Assembly (NCBI GenBank): GCA_011525385.1
Contig: WTGF01000014.1
Location: 42,228-106,227, forward strand
Direction: 5' to 3'
Source of the DNA: Chloroflexota bacterium
Lineage (GTDB): Bacteria; Chloroflexota; Anaerolineae; Aggregatilineales; Phototrophicaceae
DNA length: 64,000 nucleotides
Under the pieces are notes generated by a model. The model did not search any database and was not told the origin of the DNA. It saw only the letters and a program-made list of their open reading frames with translations. The position numbers and the translations under genes were made by a program. Shown in pieces: positions 52,801-61,667 of this stretch (the stretch's first letter is position 1; the number at the start of each line of letters is the position of its first letter).

Positions 52801-53640
52801 TCAGATCAGCCGTGGCTGCAACTGCGGCAGAAGAACCTCGCCGATTCGCAAATCGTAACGTCGCCGATCAAGAAAATAGCTGACCGATTCGTAGCCGACG
52901 CTTTCGAGCTTGTCGAGCGCTTTGTCGAAGTCCGCGCCCACGCGGTAAGCGTCATGCGAGTCGGAACCGAGCACGACCGGGATATTTCGTCGCGCCATCT
53001 CCTGCAAGATTTCCATTCCCGGGTTCATTTCCGGATAGGGTTTGTTGACGCCGCTGGTATTCAACTCCATGGCGATGCCGGTTCGCGCGATGCGATCCAG
53101 AGCGGGGCGAATCGTATCAAGATGATCGGAGACGTCGTATTGCTTGGGATGCACGATCTTGACGATGTCGGGATGGCTTAGACAGTCGAAGAGGCCGGAT
53201 TCAGCCGCATTTGCCAGATTTTCGAAGTAGCTCCGTTCATATGCCAGGCGCGACGAACCCTCGAGATAGATCGCTTGGTATTCCAGGGTCTGCGGATGGA
53301 CCGAGCCCAAGATATAGCTGAAATCGGCTTTCTGGTGCAGATCCTCCAGCCAACTCTCCATACCTGGCATGTAATCGCTTTCCAGGCCCAGGCGCACATC
53401 GACGCGTCCTGCGAAGTCCTCGCGCGTTTTCTCGATCATCTCCACATATTGAGGTAACTGATTAATGCTCATGCGCACGCCGGGGTTCCAGCCAAAAGGC
53501 ATGGGACTGTGGCAAGTGAAGCTGATGCCGCGCAAGCCCTTTTTCTCGGCCTCCGTCGCGTACTCGGCGGGAGCGCCGCGGGCGTGTTTGCACAGGGGAC
53601 TATGCATGTGAGAATCGTACATGTTTGCTTGGTAAGGCAT
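52801..53640 (-). CDS. PHP-domain phosphatase, histidinol-phosphatase (HisK/HisJ)-like
   Basis: 279 residues, ATG 53640 behind GGAG. PHP metal motifs: DSHMHSPLCKHA near residue 9, FTCHSPMPF, the LGLESDYMPG Glu, GSVHPQTLEY, LSHPDIVKI and LGSDSHDAYRVG. The order and length match the PHP-type histidinol-phosphate phosphatases that form histidinol in histidine synthesis. No other his gene is near, so another phosphoester substrate is possible. The gap 52582-52800 before it has no gene. Confidence 0.88.
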   Translation of the reverse strand: MPYQANMYDSHMHSPLCKHARGAPAEYATEAEKKGLRGISFTCHSPMPFGWNPGVRMSINQLPQYVEMIEKTREDFAGRVDVRLGLESDYMPGMESWLEDLHQKADFSYILGSVHPQTLEYQAIYLEGSSRLAYERSYFENLANAAESGLFDCLSHPDIVKIVHPKQYDVSDHLDTIRPALDRIARTGIAMELNTSGVNKPYPEMNPGMEILQEMARRNIPVVLGSDSHDAYRVGADFDKALDKLESVGYESVSYFLDRRRYDLRIGEVLLPQLQPRLI

Positions 53641-53816
53641 GGCGGCTCCGGGGACTGAATGCGGACGAAAACGCCGCCCATTGTGGCGCAGAAGCGGGGA
53701 GATGTCTATTGCGGGTTTGACTCGTAATCAAGCCGATATGGTTGCCAGCCGCCTTCTGTGATGTCGCTTGTCACGATTGAGAGCGTGATCAAACAGATTG
53801 AGACCTTCGCATGTCC

Positions 53817-54182
53817 TCAGCTAGTCGCCACGCGCACGATCTCCGCGATTCTGGCCTCGGTCGCCGCGTCCAACTCGGGCTCGGCAAGGAACCAGGCGTT
53901 GGCGATGAGCTTGTCGGGCGCGTCTTCGTCGATGGGCAAGTTCGCTTTCTCGGTGAGACCAAAGGTCACATAATCGTCCATGCGAATGAAGACGAGGACC
54001 GGACCGCTCCTGGCATAGCCGGGCATGCCATACCACAGTCTTGGCTTTAGACCAGGATTGGCCGCCATGATGATTTCATGCAGGCGCTGGCCGATCGCGG
54101 CCTGGTCCTTGAACATCTGCGGGATTTTTTCGAGTACGGCGGCTAAGTTGTCGGCATCCTTCTGCGCTTTCTTGGTTGCCAT
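53817..54182 (-). CDS. DUF1801 / YdhG-like protein
   Basis: 121 residues, ATG 54182 behind GGAGTTGAT. The core LWYGMPGYARSGPVLVFIRM and YVTFGLTEKANLP is the DUF1801 fold (related to the frataxin-like YdhG group). Function in the family is not firmly known; iron handling has been proposed for some members. Cytoplasmic, monocistronic. Confidence 0.85.
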   Translation of the reverse strand: MATKKAQKDADNLAAVLEKIPQMFKDQAAIGQRLHEIIMAANPGLKPRLWYGMPGYARSGPVLVFIRMDDYVTFGLTEKANLPIDEDAPDKLIANAWFLAEPELDAATEARIAEIVRVATS

Positions 54183-54342
54183 ATCAACTCCTTTTCTTCA
54201 ACCAGCACGGCAATTGAGACGTATACGCGCATGCAAAGTATTCGGGATGATGCGCAAAGTTTCAAGCCGCTGTTACTTGCGGATTGCCGATATCTTGCGG
54301 GCAGGATGTAAAGGCCAAGCTAGCAGCGCGGTCCGATTCCGC

Positions 54343-55878
54343 TCAAGCGAATCCAGACAGCCGGCGCATGTTTTGTCGGTTGTCCCGGTAGAGATCGCGA
54401 TAGATGAGGTAAAGATCGTCGTAAATCGCTTTGCTGTCCGTGTCGGGCTGAATGCGGCGGTCAATCCGCACCCAGGTGTCGCGCAGGGGAGCGAAATCAT
54501 CAAAGAGGCCGGCCGCCATACCGGCCAGGTAGGCATCGCCATAAGCCGCGCCGATCGCCTGGCGCGGCACGTCTTGCGGCAAGCCCGCGACGTCGCTGCA
54601 TATTTGCAGCCAAAGCGGATCCTGCACGCCGCCGCCGATGGCAACCAGACGCTGCGGATGAGCCTCAACTTCGCCCATGGCTTCGATATTGTGACGCAAG
54701 CCATAGCCGATGCCTTCGAGAAGGCTGCGGTAGAGATGAGCGCGACTATGGCTGAGGCTCAAACCGAAGATCATGCCCTTGGCATGCACATCGTTGATGG
54801 GGCTGCGTTCGCCGCTGAAATAGGGCAAGGTGATCAAGCCATCGCTGCCGGCGGCGATGCGCGAGGCGATCTCGGAAAGCAAAGCGAAGGCGTTCAGGCC
54901 TTCTTGCTCCGCTCGCTGTCGCTCGGCATGAGCCAGTTCATCGCGGAACCAGGTCAAGAGCGCGCCCGATGTCGACAAGCCCGCCGCCAAAATGGCGCTG
55001 CCCGGCACGATACCCACGGATGCCCACAGATCGCGGTGCGGGCGATAGACATCCGTAGTCTGGATGAGGAAGAGCGTGGTGCCGTACATCACCATCAGAT
55101 CGCCGGTATTGGTCGCGCCCGCGGCAATCGCCTCGGCGAGCGCGTCGGCCGTTCCGGTGGCGACCGGCGTGCCGGCGGGGATGCCCGTCTCTTCGGCGGC
55201 ATCCGGCGTGATCGTGCCGGCTTGCTCCCCGGACCAGAGTGTCTCCGGCAGCCATTCCAAGGGGCAGATCCGCTCGACCCAGTCCTTGTGCCAAGACAGT
55301 TGGCGCACGTCGAAGAAGGGAGTGAAGTAGGGCGCTACATAGTTGTCGACGACAAAGCGGCCGGTCAGGCGGTAGACAAGATAAGTTGACGCGGTGACGA
55401 TCTTGCGGGTGCGCTCGAATAGCTCGGGCTGATGGCGGCGGTACCAGAGTACTTTGGGACCCACTGACTGCGCCGAGAGCGATTGACCGGTGCGAGAGAA
55501 GATCTCATCCGCTCCCAGTTCTGCCGTCAGGTCGTCGATTTCTTGACCGGCGCGGGTGTCGATGCCGTAGAGGATGGAGGGACGTAGCGGCTTGTAGTTT
55601 GAGTCGAGAGGGAGCATGGTGGGCGCAATGGCGCTGGCAGCGACGCCGGCAATGCGCGCCGGATCAATCTGCGCCGCGTCGATCAGACCGCGGGAAATCG
55701 TACAGAAGTCCCGCCACCAGACAGCGTCGGCGTCTTGCTCCGCCCAGCCGGGCTGCGGGATATCAAAGCCGTGCGGCGCCGTGCGCTCGGCGAGCACTTG
55801 GCCATCAAGACCAACCAGCACTCCTTTGGAACTGGAAGTGCCGATATCAATGCCCAGCAGCAGACGATCGTCCTTCAT
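54343..55878 (-). CDS. FGGY-family carbohydrate kinase (xylulokinase-like)
   Basis: 511 residues. LLLGIDIGTSSSKGVLV at the N-terminus and IAIGGGVQDPLWLQICSD near residue 405 are the two halves of the FGGY ATP and sugar site; GWAEQDADAVWW is a typical early motif. The enzyme phosphorylates a sugar or polyol; xylulose is the commonest substrate of this branch, but it is not proven. It starts 14 bases after the stop of the Gfo/Idh/MocA gene, so both are in one operon and should act in the same sugar pathway as the ABC importer further upstream. Confidence 0.92.
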   Translation of the reverse strand: MKDDRLLLGIDIGTSSSKGVLVGLDGQVLAERTAPHGFDIPQPGWAEQDADAVWWRDFCTISRGLIDAAQIDPARIAGVAASAIAPTMLPLDSNYKPLRPSILYGIDTRAGQEIDDLTAELGADEIFSRTGQSLSAQSVGPKVLWYRRHQPELFERTRKIVTASTYLVYRLTGRFVVDNYVAPYFTPFFDVRQLSWHKDWVERICPLEWLPETLWSGEQAGTITPDAAEETGIPAGTPVATGTADALAEAIAAGATNTGDLMVMYGTTLFLIQTTDVYRPHRDLWASVGIVPGSAILAAGLSTSGALLTWFRDELAHAERQRAEQEGLNAFALLSEIASRIAAGSDGLITLPYFSGERSPINDVHAKGMIFGLSLSHSRAHLYRSLLEGIGYGLRHNIEAMGEVEAHPQRLVAIGGGVQDPLWLQICSDVAGLPQDVPRQAIGAAYGDAYLAGMAAGLFDDFAPLRDTWVRIDRRIQPDTDSKAIYDDLYLIYRDLYRDNRQNMRRLSGFA

Positions 55879-55892
55879 AAAGCCTCGATCTT

Positions 55893-56924
55893 CTAGTCCA
55901 AATCGACAGGCTGACCGGTGCGCGCCGATTCTTCGACAGCGCAGAGCACGCGCGTGACCAGCGCCGCTTCGGCGCCCGTCGCCAGGACGGGTTTGTCGTC
56001 AACAACGGCATCGACGAAGCGGGCGATCGCTTCCAGCACGAAGCCACTCATGCGAGCCGAATTGGCGTCGAGCGTGAAACCCAGCACATCGGGCAGGCTG
56101 ACGGAATCGCGCGTGTATTTCTCCACGGCGCGGTGATCGGAGGTGTTGATATATAGCGCGCCTTGACTGCCCAACACTTCCATCTTGAAGTTGAAGACAT
56201 TGGGCTCGGTCTCCGGCAAGATCCAACTGTTCTCCAGCGTGACGACCCCGCCTTTTTCGAACTCAACAATGGCGACATGGAAATCTTGTGTATCGACGCC
56301 TTGGTCGCGCAAGACACCGGAACGACTGACGGCATAGACGCGAACGGGCTTATCGTTCAGCAGCCAGTGGGACATATCAAATGTATGGCTGGCCAGGAAC
56401 CAGAGCGCCGAGCTTTTGTCCGCCCAGGGCAGCATTTGCGTGGGCACAAATGTCGTATTGCTCAAGCGAGCATAGATGTACTTGAGATCACCAAGTTCGC
56501 CGTCCAGCACAGTTTGCCGCGCCTGAACAAAAGGCGGATTGACGCGGTTGTGAAAGTCGACCATGAGCTTGACGCCGGCTTCTTCGACGGCTTCAAGGAT
56601 GGCTTCGGCATCTTCGACGGTGGTGGCCAGCGGCTTTTCCACCAGGATATGTTTGCCTGCTTGCGCCGCGGCCACGGCCAGATCGCGATGCGCGAAGTCA
56701 GGCGTGGCTATGGATACGGCGGCGATATCGTCGCGCGCCAACAGATCGCGATAGTCAGTGTAAACGTGGGGCACGCTGTATCGCCCCGCGATTTCGCGCG
56801 CCCTCCTCTCGTCCAGATCGCAGACGGCAAGCAGGTCCGCCTGTGGCATATTGTGGTAGACATGGGCATGCCAGGCGCCGCCGACGATGCCCGTGCCAAT
56901 CACGCCGAATCCTGTTTGACTCAT
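55893..56924 (-). CDS. Gfo/Idh/MocA family dehydrogenase
   Basis: 343 residues. The Rossmann motif GVIGTGIVGGAWHAHVY, followed by VCDLDERRAREIA, binds NAD(P). The EKPLATTVEDAE segment holds the conserved Lys, and MVDFHNRVNPPF begins the C-terminal substrate domain. Members oxidise or epimerise sugars, inositols and their derivatives. It precedes the FGGY kinase by 14 bases. A truncated copy of its first codons lies at 57560-57614, the trace of a tandem duplication. Confidence 0.93.
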   Translation of the reverse strand: MSQTGFGVIGTGIVGGAWHAHVYHNMPQADLLAVCDLDERRAREIAGRYSVPHVYTDYRDLLARDDIAAVSIATPDFAHRDLAVAAAQAGKHILVEKPLATTVEDAEAILEAVEEAGVKLMVDFHNRVNPPFVQARQTVLDGELGDLKYIYARLSNTTFVPTQMLPWADKSSALWFLASHTFDMSHWLLNDKPVRVYAVSRSGVLRDQGVDTQDFHVAIVEFEKGGVVTLENSWILPETEPNVFNFKMEVLGSQGALYINTSDHRAVEKYTRDSVSLPDVLGFTLDANSARMSGFVLEAIARFVDAVVDDKPVLATGAEAALVTRVLCAVEESARTGQPVDLD

Positions 56925-57011
56925 TTTAACTCCTTCTCGATGAAAACGTGAAACGCAAACTCATGTCATTGTAAGTAATATTAGCTTTTTTCGGGTTTGC
57001 ATACCATTTGC

Positions 57012-57040
57012 TTGAAATACACTTCAATCCCGTCTATACT
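57012..57040 (+). promoter_or_regulatory. Promoter of small coiled-coil protein A
   Basis: TTGAAA, 17-base spacer, TATACT, 40 bases before the start. The same promoter is kept in the duplicate at 57696-57724. Confidence 0.7.
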
Positions 57041-57079
57041 TATTATTGACACATAGATGCCATTCTCAAAGGGACCTTC

Positions 57080-57388
57080 ATGGACATTGAAGACAAGTTA
57101 AACCAGCACGAACGCAGCATTGGACGGATCGAGGGGAAATTAGAATCGCTGGCCACAAAAGACTTCGTCCGCAAAGAAATAAATGACGCTGTAAAGACGA
57201 TTGATGCAAAGATCGACGCACAGTCCAAGGATATTAGCGAGCAGATAAAAAAGTTGAGTAATAAGATAGACAAAGAGCGTAGCTGGCGCATGAAAGTCAC
57301 CGGCGGCGTCAGTATTCTGGCACTAGTTTTCGTTGCCATCTCCAGTCTGGTAGCGACTCTGGTTAGCCTGGGCGTCATCAGCGCCTAA
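57080..57388 (+). CDS. Small coiled-coil protein with C-terminal TM helix, copy A
   Basis: 102 residues starting MDIEDKLNQHERSIGRIEGK behind AGGGA. Residues 5-65 have heptad spacing and many Lys and Glu, so they should form a coiled coil. Residues 73-97 (GGVSILALVFVAISSLVATL) form one TM helix, leaving a two- to five-residue tail. This tail-anchored topology resembles haemolysin-XhlA-like or phage holin-associated proteins and small scaffold proteins; no function can be assigned. It lies on the strand opposite to the sugar genes. Confidence 0.75.
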   Translation: MDIEDKLNQHERSIGRIEGKLESLATKDFVRKEINDAVKTIDAKIDAQSKDISEQIKKLSNKIDKERSWRMKVTGGVSILALVFVAISSLVATLVSLGVISA

Positions 57389-57451
57389 TGTAACCATTTT
57401 GCGATCTTGATGCCACAAAACTGACCCGCCAGCTTGTCAATCGCCGGACGA

Positions 57452-57614
57452 AAACGGCTAACCCTTCACAGCGCCAAATGTCAAGCCGCGCACCACATAA
57501 CGTCCCAGAACCAGGAAAATCAGCATCGGCGGCAGCATGGCCACGGCCGACTTGGGCATGCCAGCCCTCCAAAACTCTGCCCGTCCCGATCACGCCGAAT
57601 CCTTTTTGACTCAT
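57452..57614 (-). pseudogene. Fused remnants: permease 3' end joined to Gfo/Idh 5' end
   Basis: Bases 57452-57545 match the 3' end of the MalG-like permease (58154-58250). At about 57550 the match switches to the 5' end of the Gfo/Idh gene (MSQKGFGVIGTG at 57614 versus MSQTGFGVIGTG at 56924). This is the junction expected at the middle of a tandem duplication of about 690 bases. Neither piece can work. Confidence 0.85.
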
Positions 57615-57695
57615 TTCAACTCCTGTTCGATGACAACGCGCAATTCATGTCATGGTCAGTAATATTAGCTGTCTTCGGGTTTGCATGACATTTGC

Positions 57696-57724
57696 TTGAT
57701 ATTAACTTCAAACCCGTTTATACT
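57696..57724 (+). promoter_or_regulatory. Promoter of small coiled-coil protein B
   Basis: TTGATA, 17-base spacer, TATACT. It has the same spacing as the promoter of copy A despite other substitutions nearby. Confidence 0.7.
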
Positions 57725-57763
57725 TGCGATGGACGCAAAGATGCCATTCTCAAAGGAACCTTC

Positions 57764-58084
57764 ATGGACATCGAAGACAAGTTAAACCAGCACGAGCGCA
57801 GCATTGGCTGGATCGAGGGTAAGCTGGAATCGCTGGCCACAAAAGACTTCGTCCGCAAAGAAATAAATGACGCTGTAAAGTCGATTGATGCAAAGATTGA
57901 TGCGAAAATCGACGCGCAGTCCAAGGATATTAGCGCCCAGATTAAAGAATTGAGTAATAAGATTGAGAAAGAGCGTAGCTGGCGCATGAAAGTGACCGGC
58001 GGCGTCAGTATTCTGGCGCTGGTTTTCGTTGCCATATCGAGCCTTGTGACGACTCTGGTTAGTCTTGGCATCATTAGCGCTTAA
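57764..58084 (+). CDS. Small coiled-coil protein with C-terminal TM helix, copy B
   Basis: 106 residues, very similar to copy A. Start ATG 57764 has the same AGGGA-like context (AAAGGAACC). It differs by an in-frame 12-base insertion that repeats the unit IDAK in the coiled coil, and by conservative changes (R/W at 17, K/A near 55). Frame, promoter and TM helix are all kept in both copies, which suggests both are or were recently selected. Function unknown. Confidence 0.75.
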   Translation: MDIEDKLNQHERSIGWIEGKLESLATKDFVRKEINDAVKSIDAKIDAKIDAQSKDISAQIKELSNKIEKERSWRMKVTGGVSILALVFVAISSLVTTLVSLGIISA

Positions 58085-58153
58085 TCTACCCAAAAGTCGA
58101 GCTTGACACCACAAAACTGACCCGCCGGCTTGTTTACCAGCGGACGAAGGCGG

Positions 58154-58987
58154 CTAACCCTTCACGGCCCCAAATGTCAAGCCGCGCACCACATAGCGCC
58201 CCAGAACCAAAAAAATCAGCATTGGCGGCAGCATGGCGACGACGGCGGTCGCCGCGATTTGATTCCAGTAGACGCCGGTCGAAGCGAAAAAGCTGATGGT
58301 GCCTACGGGTAGCGTCGTTGTGCTACCCTTGCTGAGAATGAGCGGGAAGAGCACATTGTTCCAACTGAAGACGAAGGTGAACATGGATGTGACGATGATG
58401 CCGGGGGTGGCTAGCGGAATGATGATGCGGAAGAAAGCGGACAAGCGCGTGGCGCCGTCGACCCAAGCCGCTTCTTCCAGATCCAGCGGCACTTCGTCTA
58501 TGAAGCTCTTGAGCAGCCAGACCGAGAATGGAATCGCCAAGGTCTGCAAGGTGAGAATCATCGCTTGGTAAGTGCCGGCCCAGCCGATGCGCGACATGAG
58601 AATGAAATAGGGGATAACAAAGACGATCGGCGGCGCGATCAGCAGGCTGATGTACCAGTTCATGATGAAGTCCTTGCCGCGCAGGGCAAAACGCGAGAGC
58701 GCGTATGCGGCTGACATGGCGAAGGGCAAGCTGAGCAGGGTAGCGCCCGTGCTGACGATAATGCTGTTGAAAACCTGCGGCCGATTGTTGCCCGGGTCGA
58801 CGAAGGTACGCTCGAAGGATTGCAGCGTCGGCTCGAAGAATAACTGCGGCGGGATGGTATAGGCTTCGCTGGGATGGCGGAATGCCAAAAGGATGAACCA
58901 GAGGATGGGACCGACGAAGAAGATCATGACCAGCGCCATGAGCGCGTAGATGACAATTCTGTTGCGATATCTGATTTTGCGCGACAA
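58154..58987 (-). CDS. Sugar ABC transporter permease (MalG-like)
   Basis: About 277 residues with six TM helices. The binding-protein-dependent transport motif EEAAWVDGATRLSAFFRIIIPLATPG (shown here only by its ends: EEAAWVDGA and PLATPG) lies near residue 180 and docks the ATPase. I chose TTG 58987 (LSRKIRYRNR); an ATG at 59020 is open but falls inside the palindromic repeat. It follows the MalF-like gene by 138 bases. No ATPase (MalK) gene is in the window, so a shared ATPase is likely, as in many such systems. The 3' end was partly copied to 57452. Confidence 0.9.
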   Translation of the reverse strand: MSRKIRYRNRIVIYALMALVMIFFVGPILWFILLAFRHPSEAYTIPPQLFFEPTLQSFERTFVDPGNNRPQVFNSIIVSTGATLLSLPFAMSAAYALSRFALRGKDFIMNWYISLLIAPPIVFVIPYFILMSRIGWAGTYQAMILTLQTLAIPFSVWLLKSFIDEVPLDLEEAAWVDGATRLSAFFRIIIPLATPGIIVTSMFTFVFSWNNVLFPLILSKGSTTTLPVGTISFFASTGVYWNQIAATAVVAMLPPMLIFLVLGRYVVRGLTFGAVKG

Positions 58988-58990
58988 TTC

Positions 58991-59040
58991 AACCCCACCC
59001 TCGGCCCCTCCCCAACGCATTGGGGAGGGGTGACTCGTCT
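58991..59040. repeat. Dispersed CCCCTCCCC/GGGGAGGGG palindrome, copy 2, between the two permease genes
   Basis: CGGCCCCTCCCCAACGCATT then GGGGAGGGG and TGACTCGTC, matching copy 1 at 2181 including the tail. In the mRNA it forms a strong hairpin only a few bases before the chosen start of the MalG-like gene. Confidence 0.8.
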
Positions 59041-59125
59041 AAGAAATCCTCTTCTCAATTATGGTCCTCAAACTTAATCACATGTAATCCTTCGCCGGCT
59101 ACTTGGACATATCGAGTATAAGACG

Positions 59126-60016
59126 CTACCATTCCCGCTTGCGGAAGATGAAAATGATATAGAGATTGATGATGACGGTGACGATGATGACCACCAGCCA
59201 GGTCATGGCCGCGGTCAAGCCGATGTTGTAATTGACCAGACCTTCGCGATAGAGGTTGAAGCTGAGCGTGCGCGACGAGGTGCCGGGTCCGCCGCCGGTC
59301 AGCACAAAGACGAGATCGAAGCTGTTGAAGAGCTGCATAAAGCGGATCATGACCAGGAAGGCGGCAATGGGGCGCAGCAGCGGCAGCGTGATCGACCAGA
59401 ACATACGCCAAGGGGAGGCGCCATCCACCTGCGCGGCTTCCTTGACCTCTTCCGATATCGACAGCAAACCGGCATAAAGCACAATCGCGAAAAAGGGCGT
59501 CCATTGCCAGGTATCCACCATGCCGATAGCAAAAAGCGCCGTGCCGGCATAACCCAGGATGCCTTGCGGCGGCACTGGGAAGCCGATGCCCGCCATCAGC
59601 CAGGGCAGCAGGCCGCCCTTGGGCTCCAGCAAATAGCGAAAGAGAAAACCGGCAACCACCGGCGCCAGCGTGGTTGGCATGATGAGCAGCGCGCGACAGA
59701 AGCCCATGCCCCGCAGGTGGGTATGCAGCAGCAGCGCGACGCCCATACCCAGCCAGAATTGCGCCAATGTGCCCAGCCCGGCCAGCAGAAGCGTATTCTT
59801 CAGGGCTTCGGTGAAGGGCGTGACCTGGAAGACCATGCGGTAGTTGTCCAAGCCGGAGTGATATAGCGGGACGGCGCTGGTCTGCAAGTTCCAGAACCAG
59901 AAGCTGTTGCGCAGGGCGAAGCCCAGCGGATACAAAATCAGCGCCAGCAAGATGATGATTGACGGCGCTAGCAGCAGGTATGGAAGTCTTCTATTAGAAA
60001 TGAAGCGGTTCTGCAA
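59126..60016 (-). CDS. Sugar ABC transporter permease (MalF-like)
   Basis: 296 residues, six TM helices, TTG start at 60016 (MQNRFISNRRLPYLLLAPS) directly after GGGGAGGGGTT. The ATPase-docking motif KEAAQVDGASPWRMFWSITL is near residue 190. It pairs with the MalG-like permease to form the channel of a sugar importer fed by the binding protein encoded upstream. Length is normal for a subunit without the extra MalF periplasmic loop. Confidence 0.92.
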   Translation of the reverse strand: MQNRFISNRRLPYLLLAPSIIILLALILYPLGFALRNSFWFWNLQTSAVPLYHSGLDNYRMVFQVTPFTEALKNTLLLAGLGTLAQFWLGMGVALLLHTHLRGMGFCRALLIMPTTLAPVVAGFLFRYLLEPKGGLLPWLMAGIGFPVPPQGILGYAGTALFAIGMVDTWQWTPFFAIVLYAGLLSISEEVKEAAQVDGASPWRMFWSITLPLLRPIAAFLVMIRFMQLFNSFDLVFVLTGGGPGTSSRTLSFNLYREGLVNYNIGLTAAMTWLVVIIVTVIINLYIIFIFRKREW

Positions 60017-60065
60017 ACCCCTCCCCCCAACCCTCTCCCCAATGCATTGGGGAGAGGGAGTTGAA
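60017..60065. repeat. Dispersed palindrome, copy 3, between binding protein and permease genes
   Basis: CCCTCTCCCCAATG/CATTGGGGAGAGGG, a perfect 28-base palindrome, preceded by CCCCTCCCCCCAA. On the mRNA the run GGGGAGGGG lies four bases before the TTG start of the MalF-like gene and may double as its ribosome site. Confidence 0.8.
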
Positions 60066-60112
60066 GCGCGCTTACGACGGTGAAGCGTTGTGCAAGCGCT
60101 CGTCGCTCGGTA

Positions 60113-61585
60113 TTACATGGACGACAGGCTAGCGATCAAGGCCTTGGTGTTATCCAGCGTATCGTCAAAGCTTTCGACATTGTACGGTATCATCTGGTTG
60201 CCGCTCAGGATGTTCTGGAAGAGCGTCTGCGTGGTCTCCAGCGCCTGTTCAGGCGTGACCGCGCCGGTCATGGCCTGGTTGATCTGCAAGCCATAAACGC
60301 CTTCCAGAGAGGTGTAGATCGGCGCCGGGGGACGAACCACCTTGCCATCGCCCAGCTTCATCATCTCCAGCTGTGTGTCCAGGAAGGGATAGATGGCATT
60401 CAAATCGGCATCGTCGTAGTTGGACTTGCGGCTGAAATCGGCGAATTGATAACCCGCGACATTGACCTGTCCCATGGCCTTCTGGCCGACGGCGCCGGTC
60501 GCCCACTTGATGAACTGCCAAGCCGCATCTTGATTGGCGGAGGTGGATGGCATGCCCAGCGACCAGCCGCCCAGGCTGACGACTTGATCGCCACCGGCGG
60601 TCTGCGTCGGCAGCACGGCGGTCTCGAACTTGTCGACCACGGGCGAAGGCGTGCCAGTCAGATAGCCTTCGTTGTTGACCAGGTAGAAATAGGGCGTCCA
60701 GTGATAGAACATGCCGATATCGCCTTGCGAAAAGCGCGTGCCAGCGTCAAACCAGAGGTAGTTGATCGATTCGGGCGGCGACCAGCCATAGAGGCGGTTC
60801 CAGTCGTGCAGCGCAGCGACATTGGACGCGCTGTTGATGGTGGGACTGAAGTCCCAGGGCGCCTCGGGGAATTGTGTGAACCAGCGCGTACCGTAGCTGG
60901 CGGACAGCTGTGTATACATGTGAACGACGGGCACGGGCTGCGCGCCGATGACGGTAGTGCCGTACATGCTGGTGCCATCAAGGTCCATGCCGTTGATCTG
61001 GTCGAGGATGCCGAAATAATCTTCCCAGGTCCAGTCGCCGGCGTCGGCCACGGACGAAGGTAGCGGATCGAGGCCGGCGGCTTCGAAGAGATCGGTACGG
61101 TACATGATGCCCTGGCCATAGGAGGCGATGGGCAGCGTCCAGACGTGATTGCGCCAGGTGCTCAAGGAATAGAGGCATTCCGGCACGAAATCGTCGATGG
61201 CGGAATCGGAATCGGCCGAAATGAAGTCATCGAGCGAGCGAATCCAGCCGTTGTCGGCATATTGGCTGATCCACATCTGGTCGACGGCGATGACGTCGGC
61301 GTCCGCGCTTTGCGTCAGGAAGGCGTTGACCAGGCGCGCTTGCAAGGCCGTATAACCCAGTGACTCGATATTGACGCCGATGCCGGTCATCTCGGTGAAT
61401 TGATCGACCACGTTTTGCAGCGCCAGATCCCAGGGATCGCCCACCGTCAGCACGTTGATGGTGGTGTCGCTTTGGGCAGCGACGCGCGAAAGATTGGCCA
61501 GAGGCGACAAGCCTCCGGCGACAGCAGCGCCGGCCGCGCCGCTCATGCGCAGAAAATCGCGGCGGCTCAAGTTCTTCTTGGACAT
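60113..61585 (-). CDS. Extracellular sugar-binding protein of ABC importer, Tat-exported
   Basis: 490 residues from ATG 61585 behind AAGGAG. The N-terminus has a twin-arginine signal (MSKKNLSRRDFLRMSGAAG) with likely cleavage after RVAAQS, so it is exported folded. The mature part is a cluster-1 solute-binding fold (INVLTVGDPWDLALQNVVDQ; GGWSLGMPSTSANQDAAWQF). It captures a carbohydrate for the MalF/MalG-type channel encoded downstream. A palindromic repeat stands between it and the permease, as in E. coli malE-malF. Confidence 0.93.
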   Translation of the reverse strand: MSKKNLSRRDFLRMSGAAGAAVAGGLSPLANLSRVAAQSDTTINVLTVGDPWDLALQNVVDQFTEMTGIGVNIESLGYTALQARLVNAFLTQSADADVIAVDQMWISQYADNGWIRSLDDFISADSDSAIDDFVPECLYSLSTWRNHVWTLPIASYGQGIMYRTDLFEAAGLDPLPSSVADAGDWTWEDYFGILDQINGMDLDGTSMYGTTVIGAQPVPVVHMYTQLSASYGTRWFTQFPEAPWDFSPTINSASNVAALHDWNRLYGWSPPESINYLWFDAGTRFSQGDIGMFYHWTPYFYLVNNEGYLTGTPSPVVDKFETAVLPTQTAGGDQVVSLGGWSLGMPSTSANQDAAWQFIKWATGAVGQKAMGQVNVAGYQFADFSRKSNYDDADLNAIYPFLDTQLEMMKLGDGKVVRPPAPIYTSLEGVYGLQINQAMTGAVTPEQALETTQTLFQNILSGNQMIPYNVESFDDTLDNTKALIASLSSM

Positions 61586-61667
61586 CGTACACTCCTTCTT
61601 GCTGTGTCTGTAAGTAAATGACAAACTGCCACGGAAAACATTCGATAAGCGCCTCCTCGCTTAAGCG

